Shown: positions 37,622 through 47,358 of the stretch, piece after piece
Position numbering within the stretch: position 1 is the stretch's first letter
Layout: each line of letters begins with the position of its first letter
Source: Thiobacillus sp. SCUT-2
GTDB taxonomy: Bacteria > Pseudomonadota > Gammaproteobacteria > Burkholderiales > Thiobacillaceae
Length of the DNA stretch: 64,000 bases
NCBI RefSeq assembly: GCF_035621355.1
Contig: NZ_CP141769.1
Coordinates: forward strand, 248,001 to 312,000
Direction: 5' to 3'
Program-made: the position numbers and the translations under genes
The notes under the pieces: model-generated
What the model was told of the DNA's origin: nothing
Database searches by the model: none
Seen by the model: the letters and a program-made list of their open reading frames with translations, nothing else

Positions 37622-40600
37622 CTACAGCAGCACCCGCTCGATGCCGCCGTTGCCGACCTGCGCGAGGTAGCTCGTCATCCAGTTCTCGCCCAGCAACTTT
37701 TTCGCGAGCTCGATCACGACGTAGTCGGGCTCGGTGCCGGTATCGTCGCGGTAGCGCGCCAGGCCCTGCAGGCACGAGGGGCAGCTGGTCAGGAGTTTGA
37801 CCGGCTGCTTGCCATCGCTGCCGAGCGCGGCGACGCCGGCTCGGATTTCCTCTTCCTTGCGGAAGCGGATCTGGGTCGAGATGTCGGGTCGGCTGACCGC
37901 GAGGGTGCCGGATTCGCCGCAGCAGCGGTCGGAGAGCTTCACCGCGTCGCTGTCGGGCGAGCCGCCGAGCAGCGCATTGGCGACCTTGAGCGGCGCGTAT
38001 GTCTTCATCGGCGTGTGGCAGGGGTCGTGAAAGAGGTATTTCTCGCCGCTGACGCCGTCCAGCTGCACGCCCTTCTCCATCAGGTATTCGTGGATGTCGA
38101 GCAGGCGGCAGCCGGGGAAGATCTTCTCGAATTCGTATTTCAGCAGCTGGTCCATGCAGGTGCCGCACGACACGATCACCGTCTTGATGTCGAGGTAGTT
38201 GAGCGTGTTGGCGACGCGGTGGAACAGCACGCGATTGGCCGCGGTGATGGCTTCGCCCTTGTCGGCCTGGCCGCCCGCGGTCTGCGGGTAGCCGCAGCAG
38301 ATGTAGCCGGGCGGCAGCACGGTCTGCGCGCCGAGCTCGAACAGCATGGCCTGGGTGGCAAGGCCGATCTGCGAGAACAGCCGCTCCGAACCGCAGCCCG
38401 GGAAGTAGAACACCGCGTCGCTGTCTTCCGAAAGCTTGGCCGGGTTGCGCAGGATCGGCACGATGGCCGGGTCTTCCAGTCCCAGCAGCGCGCGCGAGGT
38501 CTTCTTCGGCAGCCCGCCCGGCATCGGCTTGTTCACCATGTGGATGACCTGCGCCACCGGTTTGGGCCGGCCGAGCGTGGCGGGCGGGTTCTTCGTCTGC
38601 GACTGGATCAGGCCCATGCGCTTGAAGAGCGTGTGCCCCAGCCGTTGCCCGGCGTAGCCCCACTGGATCAGCAGCATCCGCAGCGCCTTGATGGTGGCGG
38701 GATCGGTTGCGTTGAGGAAGGCCATCGACGCCCAGGTGCCGGGATTGAATTTCTTCTTGCCCTGCTTGCGCAGCATGTTGCGCATGGCGATCGAGACGTC
38801 GCCGAAGTCGATGTCGACCGGGCACGGATTCTTGCACTTGTGGCAAATGGTGCAGTGGTCGGCGACGTCGCCGAACTCGTCGAAGTGCTTGAGCGACACG
38901 CCGCGCCGGGTCTGTTCCTCGTACAGGAAGGCTTCGATCAGCAGCGAGGTCGCGAGGATCTTGTTGCGCGGCGAATACAGCAGGTTGGCGCGCGGGATGT
39001 GGGTGTTGCACACCGGCTTGCACTTGCCGCAGCGCAGGCAATCCTTGATCGAGTCGGCGATCGCGCCCGTATCGGACGCCTCGAGGATGATCGACTCGGC
39101 TTCCAGCAGGCTGAACGAGGGCGTGTAGGCGTTGCGCAGGTCGGCGCCGGCCTGCAGCTTGCCCTTGTTGAAGCGGCCGGCCGGGTCGACCTTCTGCTTG
39201 TACTCGGCGAAGGTCGCGATGGTTGCGTCGTCGAGGAATTCCAGCTTGGTCAGCCCGATGCCGTGCTCGCCCGAGATCACGCCGCCGAGGTCCGTGGCGA
39301 GCTTCATGATGCGCGCCACCGCGGCGTTGGCGGACTGCAGCATGGCGTAGTCGTCGGAGTTGACGGGGATGTTGGTGTGGACGTTGCCGTCGCCGGCGTG
39401 CATGTGCAGGGCGACGAAGACGCGGCTCTTCAGGACGTCCTTGTGGATGCGGTCGCAGGCTTCGAGGATGCGCGTGTATTCGCGGCCGACGAAGAGCTGG
39501 TGCAGTTCGCGCCGCAGCTCGCGCTTCCACGAGACGCGCGCCTGCTTGTCGCGCAGGGCGGTGAAAACGGTGAGCGGTGAGCCGTCGACGGTGAGCGGCG
39601 CGTCGAGGTCGGCCAGATAGTCCGCCCAGCGCTGGCGCACCGTCGCGACCAGGGCCTGAGCCTGCGCCTGCTTTTCGGCCACCTGCGCCGGGTCGGCGAC
39701 GGTGTCGTCGTCCTCCAGCAGCGGCAGCGGGGCGGCGAAGAATTCGGCCAGCGCGTCGCACAATTTCAGCTTGTTCGCGATCGACAGCTCGATGTTGATG
39801 CGCTCGACGCCGTCGGTATAGTCGCCCAGGCGCGGCAGCGGGATGACCACGTCCTCGTTGATCTTGAACGCATTGGTGTGCGCGGCGATGGCGGCGGTGC
39901 GGGCGCGGTCGAGCCAGAATTTCTTGCGCGTCTCGGCCGACACTGCGACGAAGCCTTCGCCACCGCGCGCGTTGGCGAGCCGGACGATCTTCGACGCGGC
40001 CTCGCCGACCGCCGTTTCGTCGTCCGACACCACGTCGATCAGCAGCACCATGTTCGGCCGCGCGGCACGCGGCGACTTGGTGGCGTAGCCGACCGCCTTC
40101 ACGTAGCGCGCGTCGAGGTGTTCGAGGCCGGCCAGCAGCACGTCGGGGTGGGCGTCGCAGTAGTCCTTGATCTCGACGATGGCCGGCGTGGCGTCGCGCG
40201 CGGTGCCGAAGAACTCCAGACACACGGTGCGGGTGTGGGCCGGCAGGCGGTGCAGGATGAAGCGCGCCGAGGTGATGAGGCCGTCGCAGCCTTCCTTCTG
40301 GATGCCGGGCAGGCCGGCGAGGAACTTGTCGGTGACGTCCTTCCCAAGCCCGATCTTGCGGAAGCGGCTGCCGGGGATGGTGAGGATCTCCGGCGAGCCC
40401 TTCGGCGTCTTGCCGTCCGCCGCAAAGCGGCGGATCTCGAACGTGGCCGAGGGGGCATCGTGGATCTTGCCGCGGTTGTGGTTCAGTCGCGTGACCTCGA
40501 GCCAGTCGGCGTCCGGCGTGACCATCTTCCACGACACCAGGTTGTCGAGCGCGGTGCCCCACAGCACGGCCTTCTTGCCGCCGGCGTTCATCGACACGTT

Positions 40601-41422
40601 GCCGCCGATGGTCGAGGCATCGGCCGAGGTCGGGTCGACGGCGAACACCAGGCCGGCGGCGTCGGCGGCTTCCATGACCCGCTTGGTGACGACGCCGGCG
40701 CCGCAATGGATGGTCGGCACCTCGAACTCGCAGCCGGGCAGGTGCAGCATTTCGACTGCGCTCATCGCCTCGAGCTTCTCGGTGTTGATGACGGCGGCAT
40801 GGTCGGTGAGCGGGACCGCGCCACCGGTGTAGCCGGTGCCGCCGCCGCGCGGGATGATGGTGAGGCCGAGGTCGACCAGGCCGGCGACCAGCGCGGCCAT
40901 CTCGGCCTCGGTGTCCGGCGTCAGCACGACGAAGGGGTATTCGACGCGCCAGTCGGTCGCGTCCGTCACATGAGACACGCGCGCCAGGCCGTCGAAGGCG
41001 ATGTTGTCGCGCCGCGTCAGGCCCGCCAGGCGGCGCAGGATGCGGGCGCGCAGGTTCTCGGTATCGGCGAACCAGGCCTCGAATTCGCGGACCGCGCGGC
41101 CGGCTGCCTGAAGCAGCTGGCCGACCAGCTCGTTGCCCTGGCGCCGCACCTCGATCTCGTGCAGGCGGTGCTGCAGGGCGTCCACCAGCAGCTTGCGGCG
41201 CTTCGGGTTGGCGAGCAGGTCGTCTTCGAGATAGGGATTGCGCCGCACCACCCAGATGTCGCCCAGCACCTCGAACAGCATGCGTGCCGAGCGTCCGGTC
41301 CGGCGTTCGGCGCGCAGCGTGTTGAGCACGTCCCAGGCGTCGGTGCCCAGCAGGCGGATGACGATCTCGCGGTCGGAAAACGAGGTGTAGTTGTAGGGGA
41401 TTTCCCGGAGACGGGCGGTCAT
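37622..41422 (-). CDS. Giant FAD-binding/Fe-S oxidoreductase (DUF3683, D-lactate dehydrogenase-like, CCG domains)
   Basis: Encodes 1266 residues. The order of domains is: DUF3683 (about 1-125); FAD-binding type 4 (about 150-350, with [17 protein letters not shown]); FAD-linked oxidase C-terminal (to about 765, with [13 protein letters not shown]); a two-cluster ferredoxin region ([12 protein letters not shown] and [14 protein letters not shown]); and two cysteine-rich CCG domains ([35 protein letters not shown]). This fuses a D-2-hydroxyacid dehydrogenase flavoprotein with a GlcF/GlpC-like electron-transfer half. Probable role: membrane-associated oxidation of a 2-hydroxyacid such as D-lactate or glycolate with electrons to quinone (inference). 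The ATG at 41422 fits the conserved [17 protein letters not shown] start. Confidence 0.92.
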   Translation of the reverse strand: MTARLREIPYNYTSFSDREIVIRLLGTDAWDVLNTLRAERRTGRSARMLFEVLGDIWVVRRNPYLEDDLLANPKRRKLLVDALQHRLHEIEVRRQGNELVGQLLQAAGRAVREFEAWFADTENLRARILRRLAGLTRRDNIAFDGLARVSHVTDATDWRVEYPFVVLTPDTEAEMAALVAGLVDLGLTIIPRGGGTGYTGGAVPLTDHAAVINTEKLEAMSAVEMLHLPGCEFEVPTIHCGAGVVTKRVMEAADAAGLVFAVDPTSADASTIGGNVSMNAGGKKAVLWGTALDNLVSWKMVTPDADWLEVTRLNHNRGKIHDAPSATFEIRRFAADGKTPKGSPEILTIPGSRFRKIGLGKDVTDKFLAGLPGIQKEGCDGLITSARFILHRLPAHTRTVCLEFFGTARDATPAIVEIKDYCDAHPDVLLAGLEHLDARYVKAVGYATKSPRAARPNMVLLIDVVSDDETAVGEAASKIVRLANARGGEGFVAVSAETRKKFWLDRARTAAIAAHTNAFKINEDVVIPLPRLGDYTDGVERINIELSIANKLKLCDALAEFFAAPLPLLEDDDTVADPAQVAEKQAQAQALVATVRQRWADYLADLDAPLTVDGSPLTVFTALRDKQARVSWKRELRRELHQLFVGREYTRILEACDRIHKDVLKSRVFVALHMHAGDGNVHTNIPVNSDDYAMLQSANAAVARIMKLATDLGGVISGEHGIGLTKLEFLDDATIATFAEYKQKVDPAGRFNKGKLQAGADLRNAYTPSFSLLEAESIILEASDTGAIADSIKDCLRCGKCKPVCNTHIPRANLLYSPRNKILATSLLIEAFLYEEQTRRGVSLKHFDEFGDVADHCTICHKCKNPCPVDIDFGDVSIAMRNMLRKQGKKKFNPGTWASMAFLNATDPATIKALRMLLIQWGYAGQRLGHTLFKRMGLIQSQTKNPPATLGRPKPVAQVIHMVNKPMPGGLPKKTSRALLGLEDPAIVPILRNPAKLSEDSDAVFYFPGCGSERLFSQIGLATQAMLFELGAQTVLPPGYICCGYPQTAGGQADKGEAITAANRVLFHRVANTLNYLDIKTVIVSCGTCMDQLLKYEFEKIFPGCRLLDIHEYLMEKGVQLDGVSGEKYLFHDPCHTPMKTYAPLKVANALLGGSPDSDAVKLSDRCCGESGTLAVSRPDISTQIRFRKEEEIRAGVAALGSDGKQPVKLLTSCPSCLQGLARYRDDTGTEPDYVVIELAKKLLGENWMTSYLAQVGNGGIERVLL

Positions 41423-41603
41423 GGCGGATGGCGCTGCAAAAAGTGCATTTTAAGGGATGATGGGCGCGAGGGCGAGTCAGGCGGCAGGCGCGACGTCGCC
41501 CGCCGATAGGCATGCGCGCGGCGTGGTCTTCAGTTTTGGGCGCATGCGGCCGATAGACGATCGAGAGCGGATTGCATGCCGCGAAGGGGGCTTTGGGGGT
41601 GAC

Positions 41604-42890
41604 GTGCGGGCGGGGTTGAGCACCAAGCTCATGGGCTATGTCATGGCAGGGGTGCTGGTCACCTCGGCCGGGATCGGCTTGGTGCGCGTCCGGAACGAGC
41701 GCGCGCTCCTTGGCGCACTCACCGACGCCGCAGGACAGAGCGTGGCGAATGCCACCGCCTCCGGCGCCGCCGCCCTGATCGCCGGCTATGACTACGGCAA
41801 CCTCGAACTGCTGGCGCAGAATGTCACGCGGGAGCCCACCGTCGTCAGCGTGACCATCCACAAGCAGAGCGGCACCGTGATGACGCGTGCCGCGAGCGGG
41901 CGCACGGGGCCGGCCCGGCGCTTCGAGTCGCCGGTGGTGTTCGAGGGCAGGACGATCGGGGCGGTGACGGTCGATGTCTCCACCGGCCCCCTCGAACGCG
42001 CCCTGACCGACTTGTATTGGCGCGTCCTGGGCGAACAGGCCGTCTTCGGGAGCATTCTGGGGCTCATCGTCTATTTCTTCACCGTCGGCGGCATCGTTGC
42101 GCCGATCCGCAAGCTGACGAGGGTCATGGAGGAAACGGTGGAGAAGGGCGACTCCTTCGTCGCGCGCGATCTCGAGGTGAAGAGCGGCGACGAGATCGGC
42201 CGCCTCGTATCGGTATTCAACACGCTGAACCGCTCGCTTGCGAGCCATCATCGGCAGCTGCAAAGCAGGATCGACTTTGCCAGCCAGGAACTGCAGGAAA
42301 AGAATATCCAGTTGAGCGGGCGTACGCGGGAGCTCGAGCATGCGCTCGACCTGCTCGGTACCATGGCGATGACCGACTGGCTGACCGAGCTTCCCAATCG
42401 ACGCAAGTTCGACGAGGCGCTGACCCGGATGTTCCACCAATCCGAACGCTTCGGGGAGGATCTCACGCTGGTGCTGTTCGACGTCGACCACTTCAAGCTG
42501 ATCAACGACAGCCACGGCCATGGCGCCGGCGACGGTGTATTGCGCGAGATCGGCACCCTGCTGCGGCTGCATGTCCGCAAGTCCGACGTGCCTGCGCGTC
42601 TCGGCGGAGACGAGTTCGGCATTCTTCTCTATCACACGAACGCCGGACAGGCCGAACTGTTCGTCGACATCCTCCTCAATGGCGTGCGCGCGCATGGCTT
42701 CGTCCACAATGGCGTCCGCCTGAACGTCGGCCTCAGCATCGGCATCGCCCAGTACAATGCGACCATGAAGACGCCGGAGGCCCTCTACTACGCTGCCGAC
42801 AAGGCGCTCTACCAGGCCAAGCAGGGCGGGCGCGACCGTTACAGCGTCTATGCCGACGCGGTCCGCTTCCTGGACGGCAAGAAGCCATGA
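41604..42890 (+). CDS. Membrane diguanylate cyclase with HAMP domain
   Basis: Encodes 428 residues from the GTG at 41604. A first transmembrane helix (about 8-26) and a second (about 146-163) bracket a ~120-residue periplasmic sensor domain. HAMP spans about 164-215, a coiled coil about 215-255, and GGDEF the C-terminus: MTDWLTELPNRRKFD, LFDVDHFKLIND, RLGGDEFG (GGDEF at 334-338). RKSD (325-328), five residues before it, is a product-inhibition I-site. An upstream ATG (41544) is in frame but gives a Pro/Arg-rich leader; GGGGGTGAC just before the GTG and the MRAGLSTKLMGYVMAG start favour 41604. The next gene overlaps by 4 bases and encodes a PhnD-like binding protein, a likely periplasmic partner of the sensor. 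Confidence 0.88.
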   Translation: MRAGLSTKLMGYVMAGVLVTSAGIGLVRVRNERALLGALTDAAGQSVANATASGAAALIAGYDYGNLELLAQNVTREPTVVSVTIHKQSGTVMTRAASGRTGPARRFESPVVFEGRTIGAVTVDVSTGPLERALTDLYWRVLGEQAVFGSILGLIVYFFTVGGIVAPIRKLTRVMEETVEKGDSFVARDLEVKSGDEIGRLVSVFNTLNRSLASHHRQLQSRIDFASQELQEKNIQLSGRTRELEHALDLLGTMAMTDWLTELPNRRKFDEALTRMFHQSERFGEDLTLVLFDVDHFKLINDSHGHGAGDGVLREIGTLLRLHVRKSDVPARLGGDEFGILLYHTNAGQAELFVDILLNGVRAHGFVHNGVRLNVGLSIGIAQYNATMKTPEALYYAADKALYQAKQGGRDRYSVYADAVRFLDGKKP

Positions 42891-43738
42891 TCGCCGTGCG
42901 GCACTTTCTGCTTGCCGCGGCCACGCTTTGGGCGTGCGTGCTGCCTGCCTCGAAGGCGGTGGCCGCGGGGCACGGTACGACTCCCGTGGCCGTGACGATG
43001 GGATCCGTCGCGATGGACATCCCCGTCGAGATGATCAGGCGCATGAGCGCGCTGACGAATTACCTGGCACTGAGCACCAATCTCGGCGTCCGCTTCCGGC
43101 CGTCGCCCAATCTCGGGTCGGCGGTCGACGACCTGGGCCGGGGACAGACGCAGATCGCCTATCTGACGCCGGTGGCGTACATCGAGGCGCACCGGAAATA
43201 CGGGGTGGTGCCGCTGGTGGCGCCGACCATGCACGGCCACCCCTCGTTTTCGCTGGTCGTCGGCGTGAAGGCAGGCTCCGGGATCGCCACGCCGGCCGGC
43301 CTGAAGGGGAAACGCTTCGCGTTCGGCGACGAAAAGGCACTCCTGCAGAAGGCGGCCGTCGAGTCGATGGGGCTGAAGGTCGCGGAGTTTTCCGAAATCG
43401 CCTACCTCAAGCACTACGACAACATTGCCAAGGCCGTGCTGGCCGGGGACTTCGACGGCGGCATCCTCAAGGATTCCGTCGCCGACGAGTTCCGGGCCAA
43501 GGGGCTGCGCGTGATCGGCAGCACGCCGCCCCTGCCGTCGTACGTCTTCGCCGTGCGTGCCGACATGCCGGTCGCCGTGCGCAACAAGCTGCGCGACGCA
43601 TTGCTGGCGCTGAAGAAATCCTCGCCCGACGGCGTCGCCACCCTGGAGGCGTTCGACGCCGCCTACGACGGCTTCGCGGCGGTCGACGACAAGTCCTACG
43701 ATCCCGTGCGCGCGCTGATCCAGCCGTACCAGAAATAG
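42887..43738 (+). CDS. PhnD/SsuA-type periplasmic substrate-binding protein
   Basis: Encodes 283 residues. A signal peptide (about 1-27, ending AVAA) is followed by a two-lobed phosphate/phosphonate-type binding fold (VTMGSVAMDIPVEMIRRMS, IAYLTPVAYIEAHRKYG, GLKGKRFAFGDEKALLQ, YDNIAKAVLAGDFDGGI). No permease or ATPase genes are nearby. The 4-base overlap with the diguanylate cyclase suggests that it delivers a ligand signal to that sensor rather than feeding a transporter (inference). The ligand is unknown; phosphonate, phosphite or an oxyanion is possible. phoBR, 8 kb away, makes a phosphate link conceivable, but no Pho box was seen here. Confidence 0.85.
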   Translation: MIAVRHFLLAAATLWACVLPASKAVAAGHGTTPVAVTMGSVAMDIPVEMIRRMSALTNYLALSTNLGVRFRPSPNLGSAVDDLGRGQTQIAYLTPVAYIEAHRKYGVVPLVAPTMHGHPSFSLVVGVKAGSGIATPAGLKGKRFAFGDEKALLQKAAVESMGLKVAEFSEIAYLKHYDNIAKAVLAGDFDGGILKDSVADEFRAKGLRVIGSTPPLPSYVFAVRADMPVAVRNKLRDALLALKKSSPDGVATLEAFDAAYDGFAAVDDKSYDPVRALIQPYQK

Positions 43739-43745
43739 CCCGGGT

Positions 43746-44666
43746 TCAGCGGAACAGGCGGCGGAGCAGCGTCACGCCGGCCAGCACCAGCGCCCCCGCG
43801 ACCATGCCCGCCACGCCGTCGACGAGCAGCGGCACGATCGCGCCGAGCAGGCCGCCGACGCCCGGCAGCGCGCCCGCCGCGTGGGCGGCGGCTTCGGTGA
43901 TGGCATGCGCGCCGGGCAGGCCGTGCATCAGGATGCCGCCACCGACGAGGAACATGGCGGCCGTGCCGATCACCGACAGGCTTCTCATCAGGAGCGGCGC
44001 GGCGGCGAGGATGCCGCGTCCCGCAGCACGCAGGAAGGCCGCCCGCCGGCGGCTGAGATGGAGGCCGGCGTCGTCGAGCTTGATGATGCCGGCGACCAGG
44101 CCGTATACCCCGGCCGTCATCACGATGGCGATGCCGGCGAGCACCGCGACCCGCATGCCGAGCGGTGCGGCGGCGACGGTTCCGAGCGTGATGACGATGA
44201 TCTCGGCCGACAGGATGAAGTCGGTCCGCACCGCCCCCCGGATCTTGTCCCGCTCGAGCGCGACCAGGTCGACGGCGGGGTCGGCCAGCGCCTGCGCGAG
44301 CTCGGCCTCGTGCGCACCGGCATCTTCCGCATGCAGGAGTGCGTGCGCCAGCTTTTCGATCCCCTCGTAGCAGAGGAAGGCGCCGCCCAGCATCAGGAGC
44401 GGGGCGATCGCCCATGGCGCGAGTGCGCTGATCGCGAGTGCGGCGGGTACGAGGATGAGCTTGTTGCGGAACGATCCCTTGGCGACCGCCCACACCACCG
44501 GCAGTTCGCGCTCGGCCTTGACCCCGGCGACCTGCTGGGCGTTGAGCGCAAGGTCGTCGCCGAGCACGCCGGTCGTCTTCTTGGCGGCGACCTTGGTCAT
44601 CACCGAGACGTCGTCGAGGATCGTCGCGATGTCGTCGATCAGCGCGAGCAGGCTGGAGCCGGCCAT
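43746..44666 (-). CDS. DUF808 family membrane protein (YedI-like)
   Basis: Encodes 306 residues with the family start MAGSSLLALIDDIATILDDV and AAKKTTGVLGDDLALNAQQV. At least five hydrophobic helices follow, and a Gly/Ala-rich C-terminus. The function is unknown. The ATG lies only 4 bases from the end of a MITE-like insertion, and no Shine-Dalgarno is visible in the inserted DNA (CTAACCC precedes the ATG). Before insertion the gene would have followed nadA by three bases and been translationally coupled. Expression may now be reduced. Confidence 0.88.
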   Translation of the reverse strand: MAGSSLLALIDDIATILDDVSVMTKVAAKKTTGVLGDDLALNAQQVAGVKAERELPVVWAVAKGSFRNKLILVPAALAISALAPWAIAPLLMLGGAFLCYEGIEKLAHALLHAEDAGAHEAELAQALADPAVDLVALERDKIRGAVRTDFILSAEIIVITLGTVAAAPLGMRVAVLAGIAIVMTAGVYGLVAGIIKLDDAGLHLSRRRAAFLRAAGRGILAAAPLLMRSLSVIGTAAMFLVGGGILMHGLPGAHAITEAAAHAAGALPGVGGLLGAIVPLLVDGVAGMVAGALVLAGVTLLRRLFR

Positions 44667-44670
44667 GGGT

Positions 44671-44954
44671 TAGGGCGTGATGACACTCATTTCGCGTCCG
44701 CGACGAGGCCGATTCGGGATGCAGACCGCGAAGCGGGCCGCGCCGCAGTGTCGTTCACTGCAGGCGGCTTGCGACAAGGGGATGCGCCCGGCTGGATTAA
44801 ACCTCGGCCGGCCCGTCCCTTCGGGTTGCTGCGAGAAAGCGCGTCTGCGGCGTTGCGCTGCTTGGCAAGGGATGGCCCTTGCCTGCGCAGCGCGCCTTGC
44901 ATCCATCGCTTTCTCGCAGCAACGCGAACGTGAAATGAGTGTTATCACGCCCTA
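44671..44954. mobile_element. MITE-like element with 30-bp terminal inverted repeats and TA duplication
   Basis: Terminal repeats 44673-44702 and 44923-44952 are inverted copies matching at 27 of 30 positions (outer part GGGCGTGAT, then ACACTCATTTC). Both ends are flanked by TA (44671-44672 and 44953-44954), the target duplication expected for Tc1/mariner or IS630-type mobilisation. The 280-bp body has no transposase. It contains a nested hairpin: 17-bp perfect arms 44825-44841 and 44907-44923 enclosing GCGCTGC/GCAGCGC and GGCAAGGG/CCCTTGCC. A smaller hairpin with GCAGTG/CACTGC arms lies in the left half. The right TA forms the first two bases of the nadA stop TAG. Excision to one TA would give GGC GAC TAA CCC ATG, that is, the nadA stop three bases before the DUF808 start. 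Confidence 0.75.
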
Positions 44955-46016
44955 GTCGCCGAGCTGGATGCGGCCGGCCTTCTCGGCGACGGCGAAGTCC
45001 AGCATGCGCTGGATCGACACCGCCGCGCGGGCGCGGATGGATTCCTCGATCAGGATCTCGTTGCCGCCATGCTCGAGCACCGCGGCGAGTTTCCTCAGGC
45101 CGTTCATGGCCATCCACGGGCAGTGCGCGCACGACTGGCAGGTCGCACCGACGCCGGCGGTCGGCGCCTCCAGCAGGATCTTGCCGGGCGCGACCTCGTG
45201 CATCTTGTGGAAGATGCCGTTGTCGGTGGCGACGATGAATTCGCGGTTCGGCAGGGTGCGCACGGCCTCGATCAGCTGGGTGGTCGAGCCGACCACGTCG
45301 GCCAGCGCGATCACCGATTCGGGCGATTCGGGGTGCACCAGCACCGCTGCGTCCGGGTGCTCGGCGTGCAGCTTCTTCAGTGCCTCGGCCTTGAACGCCT
45401 CGTGCACGACGCACGAGCCCTGCCACAGGATCATGTCCGCGCCGGAGACGCGCCGCACGTACTCGCCGAGGTGGCGGTCGGGCGCCCACAGGAGCTTGTG
45501 GCCCTGCCGGTGCAGATGCTTGACGATCTTGGCGGCGATGCCGGAGGTGACGACCCAGTCGGCGCGCGCCTTCACCGCGGCGCTGGTGTTGGCGTAGACG
45601 ACCGAGACACGATCCGGATAGGCGTCGCAGAACGCGGCGAACTCGTCGGCCGGGCAGGCGAGGTCGAGCGAACAGTCGGCGGCGAGGTCGGGCATGAGGA
45701 CCCGCTTTTCCGGATTGAGGATCTTCGAGGTCTCACCCATGAACTTCACGCCGGCGACGATCAGCGTCTTCGCCGGGTGGGCGTGGCCGAAGCGCGCCAT
45801 TTCCAGGCTGTCGGAGACGCAGCCGCCGGTCTCCTCGGCCAGGTCCTGCAGGTCGCCCGAGGTGTAGTAGTGCGCCACCAGCACCGCGTCCTGTTCCTTC
45901 ATGAGGCGCTTGATGCGCGCCTTCAGCTCGACGCGTTCGTCGTCGCCGAGCGCCTCTTCCACCAGGGGCGGTGCTTGGATCACGGGTTTCACCGGAACGG
46001 AAAAGGCGGGTTTCAT
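44952..46016 (-). CDS. nadA: Quinolinate synthase A
   Basis: [4Fe-4S] enzyme of 354 residues that condenses iminoaspartate with dihydroxyacetone phosphate in NAD synthesis. Motifs are [23 protein letters not shown] (Tyr, Ser and Cys positions), [31 protein letters not shown] and the C-terminal cluster loop [13 protein letters not shown]. The start at 46016 ([11 protein letters not shown]) is preferred; an in-frame codon at 46115 would add an Arg/Pro-rich leader. The stop TAG is partly supplied by the MITE-like element inserted directly after the last codon. nadB and nadC are not in the window. Confidence 0.96.
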   Translation of the reverse strand: MKPAFSVPVKPVIQAPPLVEEALGDDERVELKARIKRLMKEQDAVLVAHYYTSGDLQDLAEETGGCVSDSLEMARFGHAHPAKTLIVAGVKFMGETSKILNPEKRVLMPDLAADCSLDLACPADEFAAFCDAYPDRVSVVYANTSAAVKARADWVVTSGIAAKIVKHLHRQGHKLLWAPDRHLGEYVRRVSGADMILWQGSCVVHEAFKAEALKKLHAEHPDAAVLVHPESPESVIALADVVGSTTQLIEAVRTLPNREFIVATDNGIFHKMHEVAPGKILLEAPTAGVGATCQSCAHCPWMAMNGLRKLAAVLEHGGNEILIEESIRARAAVSIQRMLDFAVAEKAGRIQLGD

Positions 46017-46166
46017 CGGAACGCTCGGGATTCGACAACACTGGGGCCTGCAAGTATAGCGCCGCGCGGGAGGCGATTTCACGCGCGGAGCCCGGAGCAG
46101 GCGGATCTCGGGCAAACCCGCCCCCGGCTACCCCCGTGCGGGCAAGTACCGTATCCTTGCGCCCCT

Positions 46167-46814
46167 ATGCAACAGCTGCTTCTCGACATCCGCCCGCCGT
46201 CGCGTCCCGAGCTCGCCCGCTTCGTGGTCGGGCGCAATGTCGAGCTGATGGCGCAATTGCAGGCCATGCTCGACGGCAGGGCGGCCGAGCGCATGGTCTA
46301 CGTCTGGGGCGCGCCGGGCAGCGGCAAGAGCTACCTGCTCGCCGCCTGGGCGCATGCCTGCGAGGCGCGCGGCCTGTCGGTCGACACGACCGGGCAATGC
46401 GCTGCGCAGGCGGTCGTCGCCGACGGGGTCGACTCCTGGAGTCTGGCGCAGCAGCAGGCCGGGTTCGCCGCGTTCAATCGCGTGCGCGAAGCGGGAGGGG
46501 TGTGGCTGGCGGCCGGCAACGTGTCGCCGGCCGAGCTGCCGCTGATGCCGGAGCTGAAGACGCGGCTGGGATGGGGCCTGGTCTTCCAGCTGCACGGTCT
46601 CGACGATGCCGAGAAGCGCGCCGCGCTCGCCCAGCATGCGGAAACCCTGGGGTTCCGGCTGGACCCCCAGGTGGCTGACTATCTGCTGAATCACACCGCG
46701 CGCGAAATGCAGAGCCTGCTGCGCGTGCTGGAGGCGCTCGACCGCTTCAGCCTGGAAACGCGGCGCCCGATCACGCTGCCGCTGTTGCGGCAACTGCTGG
46801 CGGAAAGGCCCTGA
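46167..46814 (+). CDS. hda: DnaA regulatory inactivator Hda-like protein
   Basis: AAA+ protein of 215 residues. The N-terminal QQLLLDI resembles the sliding-clamp-binding motif of Hda, followed by Walker A GAPGSGKSYLLAAW and sensor/arginine regions shared with DnaA domain III (NVSPAELPLMPELKTRLGWG). It stimulates ATP hydrolysis on DnaA after initiation when bound to the beta clamp. Its TGA abuts the convergent thioredoxin TGA with no gap, so the junction reads TGATCA. Confidence 0.93.
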   Translation: MQQLLLDIRPPSRPELARFVVGRNVELMAQLQAMLDGRAAERMVYVWGAPGSGKSYLLAAWAHACEARGLSVDTTGQCAAQAVVADGVDSWSLAQQQAGFAAFNRVREAGGVWLAAGNVSPAELPLMPELKTRLGWGLVFQLHGLDDAEKRAALAQHAETLGFRLDPQVADYLLNHTAREMQSLLRVLEALDRFSLETRRPITLPLLRQLLAERP

Positions 46815-47192
46815 TCAGGCCTGGCCCTGCTGCGCCTGCTGCTCGGCGATGTCCTTGTGGACCTGCGCCATGTCGAGACCCATCACCTGCTCGATCAGCG
46901 AATCCAGCGCATTGGCGGGCAGCGAACCGGCCTCGGAATAGAGGATGACCTGCTCGCGGAACACCATCAGCGTGGGAATGGAGCGAATCTGGAAATAGCC
47001 GGCCAGATCCTGCTCGACCTCGGTGTTGACCTTGGCGAACACGATGTTGGCGTGTTTCTCGGACGCCGCCTCGAAGATCGGCGCAAAGCCGCGGCAGGGA
47101 CCGCACCACGGCGCCCAGAAATCGACGATGACGACGTCGTTGCCGTTGATGGTGGATTCGAAGTTGTCCTTGGTGAGTTCGATGACGGCCAT
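46815..47192 (-). CDS. trxA: Thioredoxin
   Basis: Cytoplasmic thioredoxin of 125 residues with the active site FWAPWCGPCRGFAPIF and cis-Pro in RSIPTLMVF. A C-terminal extension of about 18 residues (MGLDMAQVHKDIAEQQ) is longer than in classical Trx1. Start at 47192 (MAVIELTKDNF) preceded by GCGGGAACC. A strong hairpin plus T-rich tract lies only 17 bases upstream of the ATG. Another thioredoxin may be the housekeeping copy, so the symbol is provisional. Confidence 0.9.
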   Translation of the reverse strand: MAVIELTKDNFESTINGNDVVIVDFWAPWCGPCRGFAPIFEAASEKHANIVFAKVNTEVEQDLAGYFQIRSIPTLMVFREQVILYSEAGSLPANALDSLIEQVMGLDMAQVHKDIAEQQAQQGQA

Positions 47193-47209
47193 GCTGGTTC
47201 CCGCAAAGT

Positions 47210-47245
47210 AATAATAAAAAGGCGCGAGGACGGATCCGTCGCGCC
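47210..47245 (-). terminator. Intrinsic terminator-like hairpin just upstream of the thioredoxin gene
   Basis: Minus strand: arms GGCGCGA (47245-47239) and TCGCGCC (47227-47221), extendable by GGA/TCC, followed by TTTTTATTATT. It can end transcripts of the 88-residue gene that stops at 47359. The T-rich tract also contains TATTAT, a possible -10 for the thioredoxin gene. Confidence 0.65.
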
Positions 47246-47358
47246 TGAATGCCACCCTATCACGGATGGCGGGCCTCCGACAATGCGGGGCGGGTTATCG
47301 GGCAGTGCGGGTTCGGTTGCCCGTTGCCCTGGTCCAGCCGAAGCCGGCTGGCCTGAAT

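Noticed and set aside
37611..42707. Very long open frames antisense to or out of phase with known genes (for example about 1700 codons over the FAD/Fe-S gene, 930 codons over metH, 800 codons over prsR/prsK)
   Set aside because: They arise from the high GC content. Their translations are Arg/Ala/Pro/Gly-rich without motifs and they run through several well-supported genes.
42887..43738. Phosphonate ABC transporter operon
   Set aside because: Only a binding-protein gene is present; no permease, ATPase or C-P lyase gene is adjacent.
44670..44955. Two ~92-codon open frames, one on each strand, inside the MITE-like element
   Set aside because: They end in the same residues (MSVITP) only because the element's ends are inverted repeats; there is no ribosome-binding site and no family resemblance.
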